A stretch of DNA of 64,000 bases, from the NCBI RefSeq assembly GCF_932294415.1, contig NC_065541.1, forward strand, positions 33,885,790-33,949,789. The letters are read 5' to 3'. The stretch is from Quercus robur (lineage: Eukaryota > Streptophyta > Magnoliopsida > Fagales > Fagaceae). A program made the position numbers and the translations under genes. Positions 45,479 through 57,100 of the stretch are shown one piece after another; the stretch's first letter is position 1; each line of letters starts with the position of its first letter. The notes under the pieces are model-generated. The model did no database searches, was not told the origin of the DNA, and saw only the letters and a program-made list of their open reading frames with translations.

Positions 45479-46174
45479 ACAACCACCAAAATCAACCGTC
45501 GCCGAATCCACCACCAAAACAGAAAAAAAAAAAAAAAAAAAAGACAAAAACAAAAACATATCAGAACAGAGATCGGCACCACCACCGATTCGCCCACCAG
45601 TCGACCCACCCACTACCACCGATTCGCCCACCACCATAACCCACAACCCGAACCCACCCACCATCGATTTGCCCATCTCAACCCACCCACCGCCATAACC
45701 CACAACTCAAACCCACCCACCACCAATCTGCCCATCCGAACCCACCCATCAAACCACAACCAAAAAAAGTGAACAGAAAAAAGAAAAAAAAAAAAAAAAA
45801 AAAAGAACCCGAAGCGAAATAGAGAAGACAAATGAACGGCGGTGTCGAGTGGTGGTCTTTGGTGAGATTGGTGGCGTTAAGTGGCGGCCATTGGTGATCG
45901 GCGTGCTGTGGAAGATGAATAGAGAAGACAGAGATGAGAAGACGGAGAGAGAGTGATATCTGTGATGAGGAGAGAGAAAACGAGAATAAAATAATAATAT
46001 ATATTATGCAACATCTGTCCGTACTGTGCTAAAATTGTGATGGTACTGTAGCATGTTGTAAAAGTTTAGCACATTTAACACATATGATAAATGGGTGTTT
46101 TTAGTGTTTGGTGTGGTAAATGTGCCAAATATTTGGCATTTGGCACATTTACCACACCTGCTGTGGATGCTCTT
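44791..46174. mobile_element. TIR element, 1,384 bp, with homopolymer-rich core (Mutator-like?)
   Basis: AAGAGCATCCACAGCAG at 44791 is mirrored exactly at the right end (CTGCTGTGGATGCTCTT ending 46174). Near the right end a second palindrome (GTGCCAAATATTTGGCA, about 46119-46135) occurs. The core has the three-fold repeat at 44971-45560 and then CCACC-rich and purine-rich sequence. GAGCATCC-type TIRs are common in Mutator-like MITEs, but no 9-bp duplication is evident, so the superfamily is a guess. Confidence 0.6.
44971..45560. repeat. Three-fold tandem repeat with (CAA)n, (TCA)n and long poly-A
   Basis: The unit is: TCATCATCATCAACCACCAC, a CAACAA run, AAATTGTTG, CCACAATCACCAG, poly-A, then CCACAACCACCAAAATCAAC and a CAAAAAC-rich part. 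It occurs three times, starting near 44974, 45142 and 45337. The poly-A part grows from about 15 to about 37 and then 66 nt (45411-45476). Gln/Lys/His-rich ORFs over it (up to 249 codons) reflect this composition. Confidence 0.85.
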
Positions 46175-46554
46175 AGTGTTGATTTCATTCAAATGGTTAT
46201 AAGTTATATCAACCCTAAACCAGCATATGCATTCATATGTAACATTCTAAATTAATAATAAATAAAAATATAATACTCTAACTTAATGTAACATTCTAAC
46301 TTACTAATAAATAAATATATACCCTAACTTAAAGTAATATTTGTAATTTGTTTCAAAAAAAAAAAAAAGTAATATTTGTAATTGTATTGTGTTTTAGCCT
46401 TTAAGAACACATATATTATTTTTTTATCATTTAAAAAAAAACACAAATATTAATATTATACATGAAAAAAATAATGAATTCAATAATTGAAACGGTTGAA
46501 AACAAAATTAAGCCAAAACCTCAATTCATTAATGAAAAAATATCCAAATTTTTT

Positions 46555-46590
<36 letters not shown>

Positions 46591-46835
46591 AAAGTTAACT
46601 AAAGATAGACTTATATAGAAATTTGGATAGATGTATTCTCTCGTATCCAATTTCATGTTTGACAGCAAATTTTGCTTTTAATTAAAGAATATAGATTACA
46701 TGGAACAAAGCACCAAATAAAAGCCATAACAAATTAAATCCATTATAAAATATTGATGTCAACAATAAGTAATCATGTAATAAGAAATTAAAAAATACAA
46801 ATATATTGCTTGCTATATGTGAGAGTGCCTTTTTT
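46175..46835. other. AT-rich spacer, no gene seen
   Basis: Holds a poly-A run (46561-46589) and a short direct repeat (TAACATTCTAA(A/C)TT...AATAAATA, about 46240 and 46290). Nothing coding. Confidence 0.5.
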
Positions 46836-48024
46836 TGTGATACTCAGGCCCAAGGATCCCGGGTCGAGTAGTTTGTGGTTTGATGGACCGGGTTTTGATT
46901 CACCGTAGCTAACAGGCTGTTTAAGAATCAAGTATTGCACAGGGCATGCTTCCTACAGTACATGTAAACTGACAAGCTAGGATATTTGTATTGAAAGACA
47001 AATCAAAATAGCAAAGTAAATGCAGAGATCAGAATAACAAAGACACAAAATAACGTTATAAGGATCCTTAAATCAGTGAGAAATATTTCATTGAAATTTT
47101 CTTTGTTATGGTTACAGTACGCTCACTAAGACGTGGTACAAGGTTCAAGCAAGCTCAAAAATTACAGTCTTGAATGGCTATTCCAACCTTCAAGACTTGC
47201 GAAGTTTGATTCTTTTTGAATCAAGTATGTGCAATAGTGGCTTTTATAGGATACCGGGAAGTAATGTTATTAACTTTCCTTGAGTTTTCTCTCTTTTTTT
47301 AGAATTTTATCAATAGCTCTTTCACCTCTAAAATCTGGGGAACCATTGGTTCCCTTATTTTGTCCTCTGGTTAACAGGGCATGTACCATGCCCATTACTC
47401 AGCAGGTTCTATTCCCTGTTTTCATCCTTCCCTTCTTTTCAGCTTCTACTTCTTTGAAAGTCCATGGCTGGTTACCTATTTCGGGATATGCTGAGGTCAA
47501 GCCTTTCTCGATCCCTCCGTTTGGCAGTTCTTCCTTTTTGCCTTTTTTCCCAGCCGGGCAGAATCTCATTCTGCCGGTTTGAAAGTCTTCCGTTGCCATT
47601 CCTTTTTTCATATTTCTCCATTCTAGTTCCCCGAGGCGCTTCCCACTTGCACCATGAGAGGTCGCTGATTCTTTTTTCTTTTCTTGCTGGGTCGCTTGGC
47701 GCTTGTGGCTTCTACTCTGTTTCTTATTTTTCTTTTTGTCATTTTCTTTCGAACTGTCTTAATCTTTCTTTGACTTTACTTATGCGCCTAGGAGAATCCA
47801 CGCCTCTTGGTGGTCGCTGAGGATCCTGGCTATTTATTCTTCAATCTCTTGACGTGGGCTTCTCTTCCTTCTTGATGCTTCTTTTAGGCTTCAAGCCTCT
47901 TGGGCCTGCCACTTCTCCTCTTTCGTGGTCCCCTTGCACCTGCTTCCTTGGGCTTGGCTTATTTTCTTTTAGGCTTGGCTCACTTCTTTGGGCTTGGGCA
48001 CTTTGATCTTTTTAGACCTCAACA
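46836..48024 (-). repeat. Solo-LTR-like block, about 1.19 kb
   Basis: On the minus strand it starts TGTTGAGGTCTAAAAAG and ends GAGTATCACA, the TG...CA format. It contains a minus-strand TATAAAAG box (47241-47248) followed by about 400 bp that would be R-U5. GGGCTTGGC/GCCCAAG-rich text at 47850-48000 would be U3. No matching copy or target duplication is seen. Weak ORFs over it are not gene-like. Confidence 0.45.
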
Positions 48025-48146
48025 CTATATTGACTTCTAAAAAAAACACTAAAATGTGTTATTAAACATAGAATTTCAGCCTATCTATAAAACTTGTTGA
48101 TAAAAATCATATTATATATAATAAAAAGGCAACAAATACACAAAAT

Positions 48147-48619
48147 CTATTCAATTTGATGAAAGAAAAAAAAATTACCTAATAAAATGAAAATAAAATC
48201 TAAATAATGGCTCACACCTTTCTTTGAAGTAAGTGGTAAATCTGATGATCGTAATACCCGGTCACGTCTTGCAATAATAAAAACAAACAAACCAAAAATA
48301 AGTGGTGATTTAACTTTACAATGAGATGAGACCAAAAACAAAAAAAGGAAGTGAAAGTATTTTAAGGATTGGCAATTTTTACATGGACTCCAAATGGTCT
48401 CTGGTGGTTTCATGACGGCCTCCATTGCAGACTCTGTGACAGGCTCTGTGATGGCCCCCAATGCAGGCTCTGTGACGGCCTCCATTGCAGGCTTTGTGAC
48501 AGGCTCTGTGCCGGACTCCATTCTGCCAGTAGAGATGGGTCGTGCTTGAATCGTTTGTGAAGTTGGTCCTCCAACTCCATGGCTTCTTCAACCTCTACCT
48601 TTATCCCCGCCTTCTTCAT
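48147..48619 (-). other. Unrecognised region with a short GC-rich repeat
   Basis: A CCTCCATTGCAGGCT(C/T)TGTGACAGG motif recurs about every 60 bp, with a 30-bp sub-period, across 48418-48520. A minus-strand frame from 48619 begins MKKAGIKVEVEEAMELEDQL, looks helical and acidic, then enters the repeat (AQSLSQSLQW). A second frame gives EPVTEPA-type repeats. It could be a captured exon fragment; I do not recognise it. Confidence 0.4.
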
Positions 48620-49239
48620 TTAATGTACCACAAAGTCAGAAAAATTAAAGGAAGAATATAGCAAATAATTGTAAAGTATGTAGTAGAAATAATGAAATAA
48701 CAAAATTTTTTTTTTGAGAAACAAATACGAAAAAATTCTGTGTATAGAGTGGGAATTTTAGGTTGTGAAGAAGATAATATGAACAAAAATAAGTAGTTTA
48801 GGTGAAATTCAAATACTTTTTTTTTTCTTTATTATTAAGAAAAAGATGACATAAGATACAAATTTATCTACCAAAAAAAAAAAAAAAAAAAGAAACGTAG
48901 GGAAAAAAAAAATGCAAGTTCTATACGTAGGAAAAAAAAATGCAAATTCGATCTTTTTTTTTCTTTTACATTTTTTCATCTCTCTTTTTTATTTAAATTC
49001 TATCATTAGGTAATTCTATTCTATTGATTTTAGACTTTGTTGATAACATTTTAGATAGACACAACTGTTATAGTTTTAAATGAAATACTACTTTCTTTCA
49101 TTACTTAATTTGTTATATTTATCCAAAAAATATGTATATATCTATTCTTAAAATCTAAAAATTTATTAAAATTCCTGCAATTTAGTGAAACCACGTGGTG
49201 CAATTACAGCTTCTAAGTCCAACTTTTATTATATAATAA
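48620..49239. other. AT-rich region with Helitron-like 5' text, no gene seen
   Basis: Poly-A at 48874-48891. Minus-strand text from 49239 downward (TTATTATATAATAAAAGTTGG) matches that near 50975, giving two copies of what could be a Helitron 5' end. Confidence 0.4.
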
Positions 49240-50236
49240 CCAGTTGAAGGCCTGTGCGTTGCACGGTTTTTGTAGAATATATATAATTATTATAACCAAA
49301 TAAGTAATTATTATAACGAAAGGAATAAATTGCATTAATATAACAACCATCAAATATAAAATGATAGCACCTTAATACAAAATTATCTTCTAACATACCA
49401 ATTGTGCTATTATAATATCATTTGTAGTTATACGTATCAAACTATTCACATATGAATATTATATCTAATGAATCTACAATATAAGTGATTTGCAGTATTG
49501 TTAATAATAATATTAATGATTGAAATCTTTAGACAAAGTAACATAAAATTGGCCACTTTTTAAAGATAGAACTATTCGAGGAATAAGACCTTTGCTCTAA
49601 TTAAAAAAATTGCAAAGTTCTACATCTAAATTACAAACCTTTCTTAGGATGCTTGAAATCTTTTTTGACAAACTTGAAAAAAAAAATTAAGAAGAAAATT
49701 AAACAAATTTAAAAAAACAAAGTACCATATAGATTGCAAAATTGTATGTAAATTTAATAGTCTATGATTGGAATTTACTATAACAACTTACATATATATT
49801 GGACAACAAAATAATTAAATTGGATCAAACTATTAACATATGAATTAGATCAAACATAAGGAAATTACTCCCTCAAAAAAAAGAAAAATATAAGGAAATT
49901 AGCTTAAACAAAAGGTAACAAATACATAAAACGTATTTAATTGATTATAATGAAAAAATTAGAGTAAAAAATACATACCTACATGATTGTAGGTAGAAAA
50001 ATGGAAGCCTAAATAAAAGAATTGTACAATAAGTTGGAGAATGAAAAACTACACCAACTAATTAACCGTGTATATATATACATACTTCACCTAAAAAAGG
50101 AGTCCAAGTAAAAATCAAATACTCTAAACTCCTTAAAGTTACCTAACCAAGAAGTTTAGGTTAATTACATATTAGTTTTTTTTTTTTAAATACTTTATCC
50201 CAAAAAAAATTGTTAACGTTATTAGCTATTGTTATT

Positions 50237-50283
<47 letters not shown>

Positions 50284-50992
50284 GTTAAAGTTAATACCAA
50301 AAAAAAAACTTACGGGATGCAGTATGTTTTTTTTTTTTAGAGATAGACTTACTTTATGATAACAATGAATTAGAGTCCTAATTTTTTGAATTTGAGATAT
50401 GAATGAATTAGAGTCCTAATTAATCTAATATTAATTTGCAGTTTTTTATTTCATTTTTTTTTTTAGAGATACACTTATTTGATGATAATAATGAATTAGA
50501 AATAAGAATAATTTGGAGTCCTAATTGATCTAATATTAATTTACCTACAATCTTACATGAAGTAGTTTTTATTTTACGCTTACTATATAATATTTTTTTG
50601 ATTAATCTAATATTGATTTATACAAATTAAAATAAAAAAAAGTTGTGAGGGATAGTCCCAATTGAAAAATTCAAAAGCACCCGGTGAAATAGATGGTAGG
50701 AGTACAACCTTTTCTTTATTTTTTTAATCGTCTATGTTCATATCCACAGGAATTACCGCCAGCTAGCTTGATTTTATTTTGAAAAACTTGGAAAATTTTA
50801 TATTTATTATTTTTTATATTTTTTTAAAGAGATAAATTACTTAATGATTAGAGTCCTAGTAGTATACTATTCCTTTTTAGTTCTTTAAAAATCTAAAAAT
50901 TTAATAAAATTTTTGCAATTTGGTGGAGCCACGTAGCGTAACCACGGCGTCTAATCCCAACTTTTATTATATATATATAATATAATATAATA
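49240..50992 (-). mobile_element. Possible Helitron-like element, about 1.75 kb
   Basis: The 3' end on the minus strand is a CCGTGCAACGCACAGG hairpin (49251-49266), a short spacer and CTGG (49243-49240), next base T. The 5' side near 50992-50900 reads TATAATAAAAGTTGGGATTA, then CGTGGTTACGCTACGTGG. The same start recurs directly after the CTGG (from 49239), as if a second element began there. It has no Rep/helicase. The interior is AT-rich with a duplicated segment (TTTTAGAGATA(G/C)ACTTA(C/T)TT, 50335 and 50461) and T42 at 50240-50281. Confidence 0.42.
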
Positions 50993-52661
50993 CGATGTTT
51001 TCCTTATATGTTAAAAACAGTTTCTAGCATTTTAAATATGTCAATTTAGTTTCTAACATTTTGGTATTATGTCTAAATTATCTCTACCATTAAATGATGG
51101 ATGTCAAACTTAGCATCTTCGTCATTTATCACACTTATATAACACCAATTGAGTTGCCTTCAATCCACATCCCATACCCAATTCATGCACAAATTCAATT
51201 GCCCTCTCCGTTGCCGAAAGCTTTATTCCCTCCTTTGTTTGCACTTTGGTTGTTCTCTCCCTCAATTGATAGGAACATAAAGGAAGTGCAACATCATCAA
51301 ATTTCCCTATCAAAGTTCCCTAACATAGAGGAAAATGTGGACCAACACTCCAAGGGGACTAACCAACACTTCCTCTCACCTTGAAGTGTCGATCAACACT
51401 CCTTTACTAAAATGATTATTAATTCACATAGTAGTTCCCTCTGCTCTTCCATGTACTTGAGTTAGTCTTGAGGTGACAACCAAGAGCTCAAATGGATATA
51501 TATAAATATATATATATTTATATATATATATATATATATATAAGATTTTCAGAGGTTGAACATGATTTGGATAGTTAGTGATTATTAAATGGGCTAGAGT
51601 GAGTTAGTTAGGGTCAAGCACACTAATCACATGTGTTAATTCTAGTAAACTCATTCTTAATTAGTAAGAGCACATATGGGATTAGTGAAACAATAATATG
51701 AAGTCATGTCGCCAATTAGGTTAGTTCTATTGTTGTATAAATAAGGATTTTTAACACTCGCTGTTCTTATTGAATAAGGGTTACTCATTTGTGCTTAAAC
51801 TTGAGTAGTCTTGTTTAGAGATAGAGACCCCTAAAACTAGTCTCACATGGAGAAGGTGACTCTTTCAAAGAAGTCATACACTGGACCCTACCATACCCTA
51901 AACTCCTTATCCTAACCCTCACACCAACACGTATTCACATCCACTCAACCATATCTCCACATAACCAAACACTGTTGTTGATCATTTTAATTTTAATAAA
52001 TTGGTAAATTTAATAAAAAGATATGAGATTTTAATATGGTAAGTGAGGAGTTAGTATATTATCAAATGTGGAATCCCTCATTGATAAGAAGAGAGAATCA
52101 TTATTAATTTGTAAATGTGAAAATTGGGCCCAACTGTAATAATATAAATGAAAATGGACATATCTAGAGAATTTCTAAGTAAAAAGAGGTGTTCTTTTGG
52201 TGGAGTTTTGGACTCAACAAGAGAAGGTTTGTTGCACTAGACTTGAGTCTTGCCAACCGTAAAGAGTTTAAATCTACCTTAAAAAAAAAAGTGAAATACA
52301 TGTTGTTCTATTTCTCTGGTATTTTTATTGTATTCACCAACAGGTTCAAACCTAATAACCCTAATCTTATACCTTTCTTTTAACATACTTGACATCCCTT
52401 AATAACATCAAACCCATACTGTGTTCTTATCATCAATGCAACAATGATATGACCTTCATCATTTCTAACGACAACACCTGTGTTCGCTGCTTGGTAGAAA
52501 AGTGGCAATTTAAATATAAATGTTTCCATTTATAAATATGAAGAAACATTGAGGAAGACAAAACCTAACTAATATGGATTAAATTAAAATCATTGAGGAT
52601 TTGATACAACACAGTAGGGCACCACCTTAACATAAAAGCTTTCGTCAATATATTTAAAACC
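50993..52661. other. Intergenic, no gene seen
   Basis: Includes a (TA)n run at about 51498-51542. The short ORFs at 51094-51384 and 52189-52383 do not resemble known proteins. 52020-52170 has phrases typical of dispersed repeats, but no boundaries are visible. Confidence 0.5.
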
Positions 52662-52761
52662 AACAATATTGTATAATCCCTCAGGATTTTTAATTTTTAC
52701 CTAATATGACTAACAATATTGTATAACCCCTCAGGATTTTTAATTTTTACCTAATATGGAT
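52662..52761. repeat. 50-bp tandem duplication beside the LINE 5' truncation
   Basis: AACAATATTGTATAA(T/C)CCCT... ending CCTAATATG occurs twice with a 50-bp period (from 52662 and 52712), one or two mismatches. It ends just before recognisable LINE coding sequence begins at 52767. Confidence 0.85.
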
Positions 52762-52766
52762 TAGTC

Positions 52767-53748
52767 TATTCGTACCAGATAGACTGATCTCAAATAACAC
52801 CTTAGTAACGTACGAGATGCTGCATGGATTGAGGAATAGAAGACAGGTCAAGGTTGGCCACATGGCGATCAAGCTTGACATCAGTAAAGCATACGACCGA
52901 GTCGAATGGGAGTTTTTGCGCAATATAGTGCTCAAAATGGGGTTCTCAGATAGGTGGGTAAATCTGGCCATGCAAGGTGTATCCTCAGCAAGCTATTCAA
53001 TACTCATCAATGGAGAGCCTCGAGGTTTTATCCATTCGACACGAGGATTAAAACAGGGTGACCCGTTATCACCATATTTATTCCTGTTTTGCATGAAGGG
53101 ACTTTTGAGGATGCTCCGCAAGTCCATTGAAGCACAACAAACGCAGGGCATCATGTCTTACCGAAACAAGTTACAATCTCTCACTTTTCGCCGACGATAG
53201 CCTACTCTTCTACCCAGCCACCCCGACTGAATGCCATCGTCTACTCCAAATATTAGGCACATATGAGAGAGCTTCTGGCCAGGCCATTAATCGGTAGAAA
53301 ACGACATTATTCTTCAGACCAAATACGGATAGAGGGATACAAGAAAGGATTCAGAACATGCTCAACGCTCAAATAGTGACTGAATTTAAGAAATACTTGG
53401 GCTTGCCAATGGTGGGAGGAAAGAACAAGGTGAATACGTTCAAAGAACTAAGAGAGAGAATAGCTAAGCGAGTCACCGGATGGAAAGAAAAAACCATTTC
53501 GAAAGCAGGGAGAGAGGTCCTTATCAAATCCACTGCGCAAGTCATATCGACGTATTCAATGAGCCTTTTCAAACTGCCGAAGAACCTTTGCAATGATATT
53601 AACTCTATTATTGCGAATTATTGGTGGGGACAGATGAGTGACGAGAAGAAAGTACATTGGATAAACTGGAAAAGGTTATGCGACCCGAAGAAAAAAGGGG
53701 GGATGGGTTTTCGGGATATATATGCTTTCAACTTAGCCATGATGTCCA
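52767..53748 (+). pseudogene. LINE (L1-type) reverse transcriptase, 5'-truncated, first half
   Basis: Begins mid-domain with FVPDRLISNNTLVTYEMLHG, then IKLDISKAYDRVEWEFL, STRGLKQGDPLSPYLFLFCM. The FADD region (about 53180-53200) is reached out of frame (LTFRRR then stop). Further on: KKYLGLPMVGGKNK, ISKAGREVLIKSTAQ, PTYSMSLFKLPK-like text, YWWGQ, KKKGGMGFRDIYAFNLAMM. This order is that of plant L1 ORF2 RT and its thumb/C-terminal region. Frameshift and stops near 53197-53300 make it dead. The endonuclease part is absent. The text breaks at 53748 where a copia element has inserted and resumes at 58576. Confidence 0.9.
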
Positions 53749-54063
53749 TGTTAGAATGTAATTTGTAATTGTCAAAGTGGACAAGGAAACAAGTGGACAC
53801 CTCATGGACAAGTGTCAATCAATGAGAAATGAACCAAACTTCTGCAGTATTCTTGAAGTTTGTAGTCATCCTAAACTCCTAACACATCTATATATAGATG
53901 TGAGTTGTAAAATGAAGTATGTAACATCCGGAAAAAGAACAATGAAATATTTGTGTTGCAATACTCTGTTTTTCCTTCATACCTAGCGTAACAATAACAT
54001 CTCTACAAAAGTTAAAAACTAAATTCTACTCCTAGCCATATAATTAAGAACTTGCATCCAACA
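53749..54063 (+). repeat. 5' LTR of copia element 1
   Basis: Begins TGTTAGAATGTAATTTG and ends CATCCAACA; 315 bp. Compared with the 3' LTR it lacks about 57 bp near position 30 (the stretch after GTCAAA). The remaining text shows scattered substitutions, so the insertion is not recent. Confidence 0.92.
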
Positions 54064-54064
54064 A

Positions 54065-54079
54065 TTTTGGCATCAGAGC
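54065..54079 (+). promoter_or_regulatory. Primer binding site of copia element 1
   Basis: TTGGCATCAGAGCAG, two bases inside the LTR, is close to the TGGTATCAGAGC site complementary to initiator tRNA-Met used by most plant copia elements; T to C at the fourth base. Confidence 0.7.
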
Positions 54080-54137
54080 AGGTTGCCAGCCCCTTTTGTC
54101 CTAAAACTATAAACCAGACATTCACAAACCATAAACC

Positions 54138-57100
54138 ATGGCAGCAAGTACAAGTATAGCCACCTTCAACTATGCCCAAAACATTGTTCCCATCTTCACT
54201 GGTGAGAGCTATGATTTTTGGAGCACACAAATGAAGACACTCTTCATCTCACAAGACTTGTGGGATTTAATTGAGGAAGGCTATGAATAGCTAGAAGATC
54301 TGTCAACTTTGACAGCGGCAAAGCTAAAGGAGTACAAGCAAAACAAGCAAAGAGATGCAAGGGCTCTACTCTTCATCCAACAAGGGGTAAGTAAAACTAT
54401 TTTCCCCAGAATTTCAGGTGCAATTAAATACAAAGAAGCATGGGAAATTTTAAAAAAGCATTTAGTGGTTATGATAAAGTAATTTTTATTAAACTACAGA
54501 ATCTTTGGAGAGAATTTGATAACTTGCAAATGAAAGAAAATGAAACTATGCAAGAATTTTTCTCTAAAGTTTCAACAATAATAAATCAAATAAGAGGCTA
54601 TGGAGATAATATAAATGATCAAAAAATTGTATAGAAAATACTAAGAAGTTTGTCAATAAAATTTGAACATGTGGTTGTTGCAATTGAAGAAGCTAAAGAC
54701 TTATCAAAGCTTACACTAGATGAGCTTTGTGGATCTCTTGAAGCACATGAAAAAAGGATGGGCAAATTTTCTACTCAGCCTTTTGAACAAGCATTTCAAT
54801 CTAAAGTAAAAATTACAAACAATAAAAACACAAAAAAATGAACAAGAAAATGAAGCCAGCAGCTCCTCCCAACAAAGGAATCAAACTGGAGAAGGACGAG
54901 GAAAAAAAAATTTTAGAGGTTGAGGCAGAGGAAAAAGAAGTTTTTCAAGCCAAAGAAATTCTTTTGCTAACTCTGACTCTCAATGCATAATCTGTAAAAA
55001 ATCTAGACATAAGTCTAAAAATTGCTATTTTCGATGCACTAAATGTAAAATCCCAAATCACTCTCAAAGAGATTGCTGGTATAAAGATGTTAAAAAATGA
55101 TGAAGCCAACTTCACTAAGGAAGTTGAAAACGCACAAGTGTTTTTCTCATGTATATTTGTACAACAAGAACCAAGAAGTACATGGTATCTAGATAGTGCT
55201 TGCAGTAATCATATGACAGGAAGCAAAGAATTTTTCATGAGTCTTGATGAAGGCTACGCGTCCAAAGTGAAGCTTGTAGATGGAAAATTTCATGACATTG
55301 ATGGAAAAGATGTAGTAGTTGTTGAATCAAAAGGAGGTAACTCTAAACTTATCTATGATGTGCATTATGTTCTTGGTTTAGCTACAAATCTATTAAGTCT
55401 TGGACAATTATCAAGGAAAGGTTACAAAATAAATTTTGATGATGATGAAGGGAAAATCATAGATAAGAAGAATAATTCCATAGTGGCAAAAGTAAAAATG
55501 AATTCCAAAAATGTTTTTCCTCTCACTATGCCACTAGCTGAGAATTTTGCTTTTAAAACTAAAAAAAAAAAATAGATGAAGCATATTTGTGGCATTTAAG
55601 ATATGAACACTTAAATTATAATGGCCTCAAATTACTAAAGGATAAAAATATGATCATAGGATTGCCTCCTATTGCTAAGCTAAATCAAGTTTGTGAAGGC
55701 TGTATTTATGGAAAAATGCATAGGCGTGTTTTCAAAAATTGCATGGAGAGCCCGAGCACCACTTGAATTGGTGCATGGTAATATTTGTGGACCAACAAGA
55801 ACCCCATCACTCAATGATAATAGATACTTTCTCTTATTTGTTGATGACTAGACTAGAATGATGTGGGTCTATTTTCTTAAACAAAAATCAGAGGCTTTTA
55901 ATGTTTTTCTTCAATTTAAAGCTTTTGTAGAGAAACAAAGCAGCAAAAAAATGAAGACTCTCAAAACAGATCGTGGTGGAGAATTTATTTATGAACCCTT
56001 CCAAAAATATTGCAAAGAGCAAGGTATTCAAAGACAACTCACAATCCATCATACTCCACAACAAAATGACGTGGCAGAATGCAAAAACTGTACAATTGTG
56101 GAAATGGCACGAAGCATGTTAAAATGGAAAGTGCTATCAAATAATTTCTGGGCTGAAGTAGTTAACGTTGCTGTTTATATCTTAAACAGGTCTCCTACAA
56201 AGGTCGTTCTGAACAAGACTCCTTATCAAGCTTGGTATGGACAGAAACCTCAAGTCCATCTACTGAAAGTGTTTGGATGTGTTGCTTATGCTCATATTCC
56301 AAAACAAGAAAGAGAAAAGTTTGATGAAAAAGGAGAAAAGAAAATCTTTGTTGGCTACATCAATGAATCAAAAGGCTACCGCCTTTACAATCCCAAAACA
56401 AACAAGATGGTGATTTCTCATGATGTTATTTTTAATGAATCAGCAATATGGAATTGGGAAAGTGATTCCAGTCAAGGGCCTAAAATGTTAGAGATTATTG
56501 AACCAGTGACAAATCAAGAAGGTTCAAGTTCTCAATCAACTCCAAGTGCAAGTCCAAGCCACAGCCCATCAACAAGAGCAAGTCCATCAATTGGAACATC
56601 TTCAGAGTTTGAAACTCCACCAGGAAGAGTACGTTCTCTCAAAGAAATTTATGAATCCTATGATGTAGCATTTTTTGCATGTGAGCCTCAAAATTTTGAA
56701 GAAGCAACTAAAGAAGAAGTCTGGATAAAAGCAATGGATGATGAAATTGCAACCATTGAAGAGAACAACACATGGGAACTTGTTGATCAACTTGAAGACA
56801 AAGAAGTAATCGGGCTAAAATGGGTCTATAAGACCAAGTACAAAGAAGATGGTTCAATTGAAAACAACAAGGCGCGATTAGTGGCAAAAGGTTACTCACA
56901 ACAACCAGGTGTGGATTTCAATGAAGCTTTTGCTCTAGTTGCTCACATGGAAACTATCAGAACTGTCCTAGCCATAGCAGCCCAAATGGAGCTACAAGTT
57001 TTCCAGCTTGATGTAAAAGCAGCATTCTTAAATGGAGAACTCGAAGAAGAGGTATATGTGGAACAACCTCCAGGCTATGTGTAGAAAGGAAAAGTAGACA

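Noticed and set aside
45023..45772. 249-codon Gln/Lys/His-rich ORF
   Set aside because: It is a translation of poly-A, CAA and TCA repeats within a TIR element, without any protein-like segment.
47280..47820. Plus-strand ORFs of 100-118 codons as a membrane protein gene
   Set aside because: They lie in a TG..CA block with a minus-strand TATA box; composition is pyrimidine-rich and no family is recognisable.
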